DNA from: CAYUNA01 sp047629355
GTDB taxonomy: Bacteria; Bacteroidota; Bacteroidia; Chitinophagales; Saprospiraceae
Direction: 5' to 3'
DNA length: 12,161 bases
Assembly (NCBI GenBank): GCA_047629355.1
Contig: JBLHWU010000195.1
Span: 1 to 12,161 of the forward strand
Of the stretch, positions 1 to 5,774 are shown one piece after another. A model generated the notes under the pieces. That model had not been told where the DNA came from and made no database searches. It saw only the letters and a program-made list of their open reading frames with translations. How positions within the stretch are numbered: the stretch's first letter is position 1; each line of letters opens with the position of its first letter. The position numbers were made by a program, and so were the translations under genes.

Positions 1-165
1 TTCTTACTAATTACACCATTTTTTCAGACTTACGGCTATGCCATTGACATTTTTCTTGCTATCTCTACTGCCTTTTCACTTGTCTTATTTTGGAAAAGAA
101 GTAGATTATTTTCCAAAATGGCTACATCTGATTTGGTTAATTTTATTGGTTTACTTACCATTTAA
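1..165 (+). CDS. C-terminal end of a membrane protein, cut by the window edge
   Basis: An open frame runs from the first base to a TAA at 163-165, giving 54 residues with no start inside the window. A hydrophobic stretch (about residues 14-30, around AIDIFLAISTAFSLVLF) is followed by a basic WKRSR and a second weakly hydrophobic segment, as at the end of a polytopic inner-membrane protein. I do not recognise the family. The stop lies 9 bases before a 144-bp palindromic element, so the original gene may have been longer and lost its end there. Removing that element does not put this frame in register with the open frame downstream, so I could not join the two. Confidence 0.45.
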   Translation, partial: FLLITPFFQTYGYAIDIFLAISTAFSLVLFWKRSRLFSKMATSDLVNFIGLLTI

Positions 166-173
166 GTAACCCG

Positions 174-317
174 TAATAATTAATCAGGTAAAATTTTTAG
201 ACAAGATTTTTTCGATAGTTTTTCTTTAAAAATTCTTGAATAGCCAATGTTATTGAAGAAATTTTTAGGAAAAAATAGCGGAAAAAGATGTTTATAAATT
301 TACCTAATTAATTACTA
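174..317. mobile_element. MITE-like imperfect palindrome A, 144 bp
   Basis: The left end (from 174, TAATAATTAATCAGG) and the inverted right end (to 317, TAGTAATTAATTAGG) match at most positions. The match continues inward through GGTAAA and on to a TTTTT-CG-AT core and a TTCTTGAATAG/CTTCAATAAC apex, so the whole unit could fold as one long hairpin. Both ends begin with TA, as for Tc1/mariner or IS630-type miniature elements that duplicate a TA target. It has no coding capacity. Its inner core (AAAAATAGCGG-AAAAAGAT on the right arm, about 273-291) is nearly the same as in the palindrome at 3986-4142, which points to one repeat family. The exact ends are inferred. Confidence 0.6.
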
Positions 318-347
318 CGTAACGCTTTGATTGCCCTTTCCAGTATC

Positions 348-455
348 ATGATTTGTGGAATGGCATTTTTCGCTTTTTGTATAAAAGACTTATTTCAAAC
401 AGCGTGGAAAACTCAATTAAAAGCCAATCTTTTAGCGATTAAAAAAGAGTTCTGA
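348..455 (+). pseudogene. Short membrane-protein remnant, 35 residues
   Basis: The frame is open from 312, directly inside the right edge of palindrome A, to a TGA at 453-455; its first ATG is at 348. The product has one hydrophobic segment (with the upstream codons, ALIALSSIMICGMAFFAFCI) followed by a charged, amphipathic tail ending in AIKKEF. It looks like the last membrane helix and tail of a longer protein whose front was lost or displaced when the palindrome inserted. The TGA overlaps the ATG of the next remnant (TGATG), an arrangement typical of translationally coupled genes. Function unknown. A genuine 35-residue gene is possible but less likely. Confidence 0.35.
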
Positions 456-842
456 TGTTATTTCACTTTGCTATTTTTGATTAGTTGCTACTCGTTTTAT
501 ATTTCTCGTTTCAATAGTGAAAATGAGCCACCACTACCCTATTTTGAAGCCGTAGGAAAATTGGTAAAAGGATTGATTTTTATTGCAACGTCCAAATTAG
601 CAATTCCACTAATGGGGATTTTATTAGGCATCAATTATTTATTTCAAAAAAGTAAAAATCACAATTTTGAAAAAATTAGCATTCCTTATTATCCAAAAAT
701 CTGGACATTTATTGGCTGGCTGTGGCTATTTTTATTTCTCTATTTAATGACTTTACCTTTTGGAGGATTTCGTCCTTATCGAGCGCATATCATTCGACAC
801 GATACGTTTATTTCAGTGACTTTGGGCTTAATTTTCTCTTGA
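455..842 (+). pseudogene. Frameshifted and 3'-truncated four-helix membrane protein
   Basis: The ATG at 455 opens a frame that stops after nine codons (TAG at 482-484), while the long open frame continues one base over, from about 468 to a TGA at 840-842. Removing one T from the T run at 475-479 joins them into one protein of about 128 residues. It has hydrophobic segments at its start, in the middle (LIFIATSKLAIPLMGILLGI) and near the end (IWTFIGWLWLFLFLYLMTL), then GGFRPYR and IIRHDTF. The final hydrophobic segment (ISVTLGLIF) is cut short where the sequence changes into the antisense of the next gene, so the end appears lost. The only start for the long frame itself is a TTG. Family not recognised. 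Confidence 0.5.
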
Positions 843-1298
843 TTCCTTAACAATTCCAGTTCATCACATTTATCCAACCTCAAAGTAACCAAACCTTTCC
901 ACTGTCCAATATTTAGCAAATTAGACCATCTTTTGCATGGTGTTGTAATTTGTAAATTAGTCATTTTATCCCCCAAATATTGCAAAAACCCATAATCGTC
1001 TTTCTCCCATCCAATTGCCTGAAAATTTTGTAATTCCTTCAAATCCTGCAAGCTCAATCCTACTTTTTCAATCGGGGCATTAGCCATTAAACTCGTTAAT
1101 TTGGAACATAAACTTAAATCAGGCAATGCATTCAATGATACATGCTGAATCGTCAAATTTTTAAGGTTTGGACATTTTGATAACAATTCATTCATCAAAT
1201 CAATCTCTGGTTCTACATTGCCAAAAGTTAGATAAGTCATCTCCTCTAAAGTTCAACGGTAGATTTAAAAGCGTCTCTGAAATATTATTGACATTCAT
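776..1298 (-). pseudogene. Leucine-rich-repeat-like protein, frameshifted and truncated
   Basis: The long minus frame starting at the ATG at 1238-1240 codes for 154 residues with LRR-like units (CPNLKNLTIQHVSLNALPDL, then LCSKLTSL, WKGLVTLRLDKCDELELL). Immediately upstream in the next frame, an ATG at 1296-1298 starts MNVNNISETLLNLPLN, which would run on as LEEMTYLTFGNV if one A is removed from the AAA at 1248-1250. The apparent start at 1240 is therefore probably internal. At the other end, residues after LLRNQE (below about 843) are only the antisense of the neighbouring membrane-gene remnant, so the natural C-terminus is missing. It is probably a cytoplasmic binding protein, as no signal peptide is seen; its partner is unknown. 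A functional short LRR protein starting at 1240 cannot be excluded. Confidence 0.5.
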
Positions 1299-1311
1299 AA
1301 AAATAATATTT

Positions 1312-1325
1312 TATAATTAATTATA
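1312..1325. repeat. AT-only 14-bp palindrome
   Basis: TATAATTAATTATA is a perfect palindrome in the divergent region between the LRR-like remnant and the YnbA-like gene. Given the AT richness it may be chance. It is 7 bases from the stronger 19-bp palindrome, so the two could belong to one control region. Confidence 0.25.
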
Positions 1326-1332
1326 CTTCAAA

Positions 1333-1351
1333 ATAACGTTGACAACGTTAT
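1333..1351. promoter_or_regulatory. Perfect 19-bp palindrome, candidate operator
   Basis: ATAACGTTGACAACGTTAT has two 9-bp arms around a single central A with no mismatch. It lies between divergent genes, about 35 bases upstream of the inferred true start of the minus-strand LRR-like gene and about 180 bases upstream of the YnbA-like start. Size and symmetry fit a site for a dimeric helix-turn-helix repressor. No regulator gene is adjacent. The surrounding stretch (1299-1534) is otherwise AT-rich with no gene and no strong promoter match. Confidence 0.45.
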
Positions 1352-1534
1352 AAAAATATTTCACAATTACGCTAATTTGAATACATTTATTATTTTAAAA
1401 ACTTTTTTGAATATAAATTACTAAAATTTATTAATATTCGATAAAAAAAATATCAAGGAAACTAAATCTAATTCCTTTTCATTCCCTTCTCTCTGCATCT
1501 TTGTTCCATTATCTGTCACTAAAAATTCTCAATT

Positions 1535-2119
1535 ATGCTATCTATTTATCAATTAAAATCCAAATTCCAACAATTGCTTCGCCCCGTCGCCAAAGCGTTA
1601 TCTAAACTTGGATTTACGCCAAATCAAGTAACTATCGCTGCAGTTTTATTATCTGCCAATTTAGGTTTATTACTGTTATTCCATCGCATCACGCTCACCT
1701 TTTTGCTCCTCATACCGATTGGTTTATTCATCAGAATGGCACTCAACGCCTTAAACGGAATCATGGCAAAAGAGCACAATATGCAAAGTCAACTCGGTCA
1801 AATTCTAAACGAACTTGGGGATATCATTTCTGATTTGTGCCTTATCATTCCTTTGATTTTCGTCACAAATTTGCATCCTGCCATCATTCTTTCTTTTGCT
1901 TTCCTTACCGTTATTAATGAATTTGCTGGACTCCTCGGACAAGCAATTGGCGGCGACCGTCGATACGATAGTGATAGAACCTTACTAATTGGGGCATTTT
2001 GCATCCTTTTTTACTATATCCCGACGGTAATTTTATATGCCAATTGGATTTTTACAGTTGCTTGTTTGCTACTCATTTTAAGTACGATTATTCGCATAAA
2101 GAAGTCTGTAAAAACCTAA
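1535..2119 (+). CDS. ynbA: YnbA-like CDP-alcohol phosphatidyltransferase family protein
   Basis: A 194-residue polytopic inner-membrane protein. Members of this family transfer a phosphatidyl group from CDP-diacylglycerol to an alcohol and release CMP. The overall sequence (start MLSIYQLKSKFQQLLRP, then FIRMALNALNGIMAKEH, then LNELGDIISD) resembles what I recall of E. coli YnbA. The family motif D-x2-DG-x2-AR-x8-G-x3-D-x3-D falls at residues 71-96 as N71, N74, G75, A78, K79, G88, N92, D96. From memory, YnbA proteins normally have Asn at the first and third positions but keep the second Asp and the Arg; here these are N74 and K79. Activity is therefore doubtful, although the frame is open. It heads a three-gene locus with a 46-bp gap to the cytidylyltransferase gene. 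Five or six hydrophobic segments are visible. Confidence 0.75.
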   Translation: MLSIYQLKSKFQQLLRPVAKALSKLGFTPNQVTIAAVLLSANLGLLLLFHRITLTFLLLIPIGLFIRMALNALNGIMAKEHNMQSQLGQILNELGDIISDLCLIIPLIFVTNLHPAIILSFAFLTVINEFAGLLGQAIGGDRRYDSDRTLLIGAFCILFYYIPTVILYANWIFTVACLLLILSTIIRIKKSVKT

Positions 2120-2165
2120 ATATGAAAAGTGGTTTCCTTTTTATTTTCATCAAAACACTTAAACA

Positions 2166-3149
2166 ATGAAAATCCTACAAGAGAATATCAGTCCCGAAGT
2201 TCAACAATCTTTGCAAGTCCTTTTTGGCTTGTTAAGTCTCTGTTTGGCAGTTTTTTTTATGCTCAAAAAAAACAAGCCAAGTCCACTCAATGAAGAGTTG
2301 TTTATCCATACTCATTCTTGGGCTTTCATGTCGGTTTTTTTGGTAATATTAGTCATTTGTCAAACATGGATTGGGTCAATATTGCTCACATTTTTATCAT
2401 TTTTAGCCCTGAGAGAAATGCTCTCAATTTGCAAATTTCGCACCGCCGATAAACCAGCAATGCTGGTCGCATATTGCTGCATTCCATTACAGTATTTCCT
2501 TATAGAAAACCAAATGAATACCTATATTCTCACTGCTTTACCCATCGCTATGTTTATGCTAATCCCAACTGTTTTAGTTTTTTCTGGTAGCACAGAAAAA
2601 ATTGGTCAATCAATGGCCTTGATTCCAACCTTGGTCATGTTAACCGTCTTTTTTTCAAGTCATTTGGCGATGCTTTTCAACTTGGAATTTAGCACCTTTC
2701 AAGCTGGAAATGGCATATTGATTCTATTTTTGGTCGCACTTACCGCACTCAATGATGTTTTCCAATTTACTTGGGGAAAACTGCTGAGTAAAAGAAAAAT
2801 CATGCCTTTAGTTAGCCCCAATAAAACTTAAGAAGGCTTCCTTGGCGGCATTTTCACAACCGCTATTTTAGGTTATTTTCTCCAATTTCTTACGCCCCTT
2901 TCCTCTTTTGAATCTGCTGCTACAGGATTGATTCTGGGCATTGTTGGTTTCGTCGGCGATGTCATTATTTCTGCGGTCAAAAGAGATTTGGCAATTAAAG
3001 ATACCAGCGACCTTATCCCTGGTCATGGAGGCTTAATGGATAGGCTGGACTCTTTGGTATTAACTGCGCCCTGCTTTTATTATATGTTACAATATTTCAC
3101 TAATAATCAATTAGTTGCGTTTAAAGACATACCGATTATCCTTTCTTGA
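2166..3149 (+). pseudogene. ynbB: CdsA/YnbB-like phosphatidate cytidylyltransferase with in-frame TAA
   Basis: The intact enzyme would convert phosphatidate and CTP to CDP-diacylglycerol in the inner membrane, the substrate for the preceding YnbA-like protein. The first 221 codons give several membrane segments, ALNDVFQFTWGK, and end in VSPNKT followed by TAA at 2829-2831. The same frame resumes with EGFLGG and continues without a shift to a TAA at 3147-3149. The downstream part holds the full CdsA signature SxxKRx4KDxxDLIPGHGGxxDRLD at about 2961-3050. The stop thus replaces the residue between SPNKT and EG. Leu TTA to TAA would be one substitution. With the stop read as an amino acid the protein is about 327 residues, a normal family length. 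Two separate proteins are unlikely because the active-site residues lie after the stop. Confidence 0.85.
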
Positions 3150-3196
3150 TTAGAAATAATTAAAACTCAAATTTATATTTTAAAAATAAAATCATC

Positions 3197-3946
3197 ATGA
3201 AAAATTTACTTATTTCCACAATTTACACCTTCATTATAAAACCATTTCTAAGCCTAATTATTGGCGTAAAATTCAAAAATTCAACTGTCTTAAATACTCA
3301 AAAACAATTCCTAATCATCGCCAATCACAATAGCTATTTGGATGCTTTGGCACTATTGGCGGCTCTCCCGTTTGGGCAATTAAAAAATGTGCATGCCGTT
3401 GTTGCCACCGATTATTTTGGTCAAAATTTTCTATGCAAAATCTTGGTCAAATGGTTTTTCAACGCCATTTTTATCCACAGAAATCGCCCTCTTGGTTCAC
3501 CATCTTCTATCGAAAATCTCGACGTATTATTGTAGCAAGGGAAGTCGTTAATTCTATTTCCAGAAGGCAGCAGAGGCGAGCCCGGTGTGATGACAGGTTT
3601 CAAAAATGGTGTTGCCGTTTTGTTGAAACGCAATCCACATATTCCATTAGACTTTATGAATGAGTAGCTTTTTTAGAATTACAAATAATTGATAATCAAT
3701 AGTTTGCGAATTATCCAGAGTCGCCATTCATAAAGTCTATTTATTCCCGCTCATTTAAATGGTTTTGGTCGAGTACTGCCGAAAGACAGTTATTTGCTTT
3801 TACCACTTAATTGTAAGGTTCGTTTTGGGAAATTAAGTTATCCGAATTCAACAGAAATCCCCCAAATTTTAGAAGAAGTAAAAGCCGCTATTTTAAATTT
3901 AAAACCAACTTTAGAAGCGGATTTCAATCAATTTAAAGCTATCTAA
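3197..3946 (+). pseudogene. PlsC-like 1-acylglycerol-3-phosphate acyltransferase, disrupted
   Basis: The intact enzyme would acylate lysophosphatidate to phosphatidate, the substrate of the adjacent cytidylyltransferase. The ATG at 3197 opens a frame with a membrane-anchoring start and the catalytic NHxxxxD motif (N43 H44 to D49, NHNSYLD). It is broken by a TAG at 3533-3535 after ENLDVLL. The frame continues unchanged with QGKSLILFPEGSRGEPG, which contains the FPEG substrate-binding motif, then GFKNGVAVLL and NPHIPL. There a 90-bp TA-flanked insertion (3650-3739) brings in more stops. After it the same frame gives FIPAHLNGFGRVLPK and continues to a TAA at 3944-3946. Without the insertion and stop the protein would be about 219 residues, usual for this family. 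It lies 47 bp behind the cytidylyltransferase gene. Confidence 0.85.
3648..3739. mobile_element. MITE D, 92 bp with 15-bp perfect inverted ends, inside the plsC-like gene
   Basis: The ends TAGACTTTATGAATG (3648-3662) and CATTCATAAAGTCTA (3725-3739) are exact inverted repeats, with a few further matches inside. TA at both edges fits duplication of a TA target as in Tc1/mariner and IS630 elements. Deleting one TA plus the interior (3650-3739, 90 bp) leaves ATT-CCA-TTA-TTT-ATT-CCC, which restores a continuous acyltransferase reading IPLFIPAHLNGFG. There is no coding capacity, so any mobility would depend on a transposase elsewhere. The centre contains ATTGATAATCAAT, a small palindrome. Confidence 0.85.
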
Positions 3947-3985
3947 TTCTTATTGAATTGTCATTTAAAATCAGTCTATTTTCAT

Positions 3986-4142
3986 TAGACTTATTACCTA
4001 AATAGAAATGGTTAGCTGAAATTTAGATTTTTGCGCTTTTTTTAAAAATCATTGAATAGTCTCTCTATTGAATTCTTTTTTAAAGAAAAATAGCGCAAAA
4101 AGATATTTTCAAATGACCGTTTCTATTTGGGTAATAAGTCTA
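3986..4142. mobile_element. MITE-like imperfect palindrome B, 157 bp
   Basis: The left end TAGACTTATTACC (from 3986) and the right end GGTAATAAGTCTA (to 4142) are exact inverted repeats. The arms keep pairing inward with few mismatches through AAATAGAAA(T/C)GGT and TTTTTGCGCT to an apex around TTGAATAG/CTATTGAA, so nearly the full length can form one hairpin. TA sits at both ends. The outermost seven bases, TAGACTT, equal those of the 92-bp element inside the acyltransferase gene, and the inner core resembles palindrome A, linking all three. The right end is 19 bp from the start codon of the next gene, so it may supply or disturb that gene's promoter and could terminate read-through from upstream. 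Confidence 0.75.
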
Positions 4143-4161
4143 TTCAAAAAAATCCAAAATT

Positions 4162-4509
4162 ATGCAAACACCAATCATCTCTATCGTTTTCTTTTTAATT
4201 GCCTCCTTTTTAGGTGCAATTGGACAATATCTATATAAATCTGGTGCAGAAATCGCAGGCGGCAGCGTCTCCAGTTACCTCCTCAATCCTCGATTATTGG
4301 CGGACGTCGGTTGCTATATTGGCGTGATGATTTTGTTCGTGGCGGCGTTCAAAAAAGGAGGTTCTTTGACCATTTTACATCCAATTTATGCAACTACTTT
4401 TATCTGGGCAGCCTTATTAGCCTTCTTTGTTTTTGGGACAGCTATCAAGCCTGTTAATATCGCTGGAATGTTGTTACTGGTTAGTGGAATGTATTTGATG
4501 GGAAAATAG
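4162..4509 (+). CDS. EamA/SMR-like four-helix membrane protein
   Basis: A 115-residue protein with four hydrophobic segments (about residues 4-22, 46-63, 73-91 and 97-114) and little else, the size and layout of the small multidrug resistance and single-EamA-unit branch of the drug/metabolite transporter superfamily. ASFLGAIGQYLYKSG near the start and LHPIYATTFIWAALLAFF in the third helix match the pattern of such proteins. They work as dimers in the inner membrane, exporting small cationic or lipid-linked compounds; the substrate here is unknown. The ATG follows palindrome B by 19 bp, with no clear TAnnTTTG promoter box between. The gene is intact, unlike its upstream neighbours, and has a 46-bp gap to the next gene, so the two may be cotranscribed. 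Confidence 0.7.
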   Translation: MQTPIISIVFFLIASFLGAIGQYLYKSGAEIAGGSVSSYLLNPRLLADVGCYIGVMILFVAAFKKGGSLTILHPIYATTFIWAALLAFFVFGTAIKPVNIAGMLLLVSGMYLMGK

Positions 4510-4555
4510 ATTTAAACCTACAATTAACTCATTATCAATTAATTAAAACCAGCTA

Positions 4556-5395
4556 ATGAATATAGAAATGAAAAATCCTACCAGCATTCTGTTCTTATTC
4601 GTCCTTTCCTTCTTTGGAAATCTTGGGGAACTACAAGCTATCTATCCGACGTCCTCTACAATAAAAAAGTCTTGCGACGTCATTATCATTCACCATCCAG
4701 AAATACTAAAATCAGCAAAAGAAGCTATTCTCATTTTACCTGGATTTGGTGATTCTAAAAAACGTCGAAAAAAACAAAAGGCATTTTTTGGAAATTTAGA
4801 ATATGACCTTTTCATCCCTGATTATCACCATCGAAAATCGATGACTAAAACCCAAGAAAAATTTGAGGATTTTTATCAGAAGCAAGACCTAAAATCCTAT
4901 AAAAGAATCCACGTCTTCACTTATATTCTCGGCGCATGGGTACTCAATGATTTTATTGCAGAAAATGGTCGTGGAAATATAGAGACTATCGTTTACGACC
5001 ATAGTCCTTTACAGGAACGTGCGCCACGCGTGATGGTCAATAGAATGAGGCTATTGAGTCGAATTTCTAAGGGGAAAATATTGATTAAATTTAGTGAATT
5101 TCCTTATCCAACTTTACACCAAGACAGTATTCAAATTGGGATAATTGTAGAAAGTCGAGCGACTAAATTAATTAAATTATTCCGCAAAAAAGCACTCAGC
5201 TATGGCCCTGTTTTATGGGATGCAGATAGTTTTAAGCAAGCACATCATGACCTTTTTTATACCCACTTAAACCATGATGAAATGTATAGTCAATTTGATA
5301 TAACTGGGGAAGATATTCTGCATTTTTTCAAATATGGTTATTTCACCAAAACAGCGAAACGAACCCCGTTTACAACAAATCCGTTTAAGAAGTAA
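4556..5395 (+). CDS. Exported alpha/beta-hydrolase-like protein of unknown activity
   Basis: A 279-residue protein starting with a signal peptide (hydrophobic about residues 11-22, likely cut near 28); a second ATG at 4568 (residue 5) places MKNPTS directly before the hydrophobic core and is an equally good start. ILILPGFGDSKKRRKK (58-73) resembles the strand and oxyanion loop of alpha/beta hydrolases, and VFTYILGAWVLNDFI (120-134) sits where the nucleophile elbow is expected but has no G-x-S-x-G serine. Near the end YTHLNHDEMY provides a possible catalytic histidine region. It may be a non-catalytic hydrolase relative or use another nucleophile. Its place next to a lipid locus would suit a lipid-related role, but that is only context. 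The C-terminus is basic (TKTAKRTPF). Confidence 0.6.
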   Translation: MNIEMKNPTSILFLFVLSFFGNLGELQAIYPTSSTIKKSCDVIIIHHPEILKSAKEAILILPGFGDSKKRRKKQKAFFGNLEYDLFIPDYHHRKSMTKTQEKFEDFYQKQDLKSYKRIHVFTYILGAWVLNDFIAENGRGNIETIVYDHSPLQERAPRVMVNRMRLLSRISKGKILIKFSEFPYPTLHQDSIQIGIIVESRATKLIKLFRKKALSYGPVLWDADSFKQAHHDLFYTHLNHDEMYSQFDITGEDILHFFKYGYFTKTAKRTPFTTNPFKK

Positions 5396-5463
5396 GAAAT
5401 AAACAAGCTACTGCTTCGCTTCATAAATAACTGACGATTATAATGATGTTTTAAAGAAGGGCG

Positions 5464-5494
5464 TTTGAGGGATAAAACAGTTTTGTCCCTCAAA
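5464..5494. terminator. Hairpin after the hydrolase-like gene
   Basis: TTTGAGGGA(T)AAAAC and GTTTT(G)TCCCTCAAA form a near-perfect stem with a T-G pair and a very small loop, 68 bp downstream of the hydrolase-like stop. No long T run follows on the plus strand, so termination strength is uncertain. The rest of 5396-5710 is AT-rich without a gene; a weaker hairpin GAGTTA-N6-TAACTC lies at 5590-5607. Confidence 0.4.
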
Positions 5495-5618
5495 ACCTTA
5501 CCCGCGTTGCCGCAGAATTTTATGAAAGTGTTAAGTTTAATTATGACTAAAAAACTGTCAAGCTATTCAAAAAATTAAGCGCATTTATTGAGTTATTTTT
5601 CTAACTCCCTTTTCTAAA

Positions 5619-5637
5619 ATAAACTATAATAGTTTAT
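5619..5637. promoter_or_regulatory. 19-bp inverted repeat upstream of the helicase promoter
   Basis: ATAAACTA-TAA-TAGTTTAT has perfect 8-bp arms with a 3-bp spacer and lies about 80 bases upstream of the -33 box of the helicase gene. It could be a regulator site, but such AT-rich symmetry may arise by chance. Confidence 0.3.
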
Positions 5638-5715
5638 GTGATTTCTTGATTTATTCTACTTAAAAACAATAAAAACATAAAACATTACATTAAAAAAAAA
5701 AATCATTATTAACAT

Positions 5716-5746
5716 TTTGTTTCATCAGGATAATTTATTACATTTG
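5716..5746 (+). promoter_or_regulatory. Bacteroidota-type promoter of the helicase gene
   Basis: TTTG at 5716-5719 and TACATTTG at 5739-5746 are separated by 19 bases, an exact match to the TTTG-N19-TAnnTTTG consensus of the Bacteroidota primary sigma factor. Transcription would begin a few bases after 5750, leaving a leader of about 20 bases before the ATG at 5775. No Shine-Dalgarno sequence is present, which is usual in this phylum. Confidence 0.75.
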
Positions 5747-5774
5747 CCCCAATCAAATTAAACATACAACGATA

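Noticed and set aside
2122..2169. A 15-codon frame (MKSGFLFIFIKTLKQ) between the ynbA-like and ynbB-like genes, overlapping the latter's start.
   Set aside because: It is short, low in complexity and has no independent support; it fits a chance open frame in an AT-rich spacer.
2829..3535. Reassigned stop codons or programmed recoding as the reason for the in-frame TAA and TAG.
   Set aside because: Two different stop codons are involved, the 824-codon helicase and the other intact genes have none inside and end normally, no recoding structure was seen after either stop, and the same gene also has an inactivating insertion. Decay is simpler.
3433..3663. Plus-strand frame of 76 codons overlapping the acyltransferase.
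   Set aside because: It is a shadow of the real acyltransferase frame, whose conserved NHxxxxD and FPEG motifs lie in the other frame, and its composition is unlike a protein of this genome.
174..4142. Palindromes A, B and D as CRISPR-like or retron/msr-like arrays.
   Set aside because: They are not regularly spaced, have no spacers, and no Cas or reverse transcriptase gene is present in the window.
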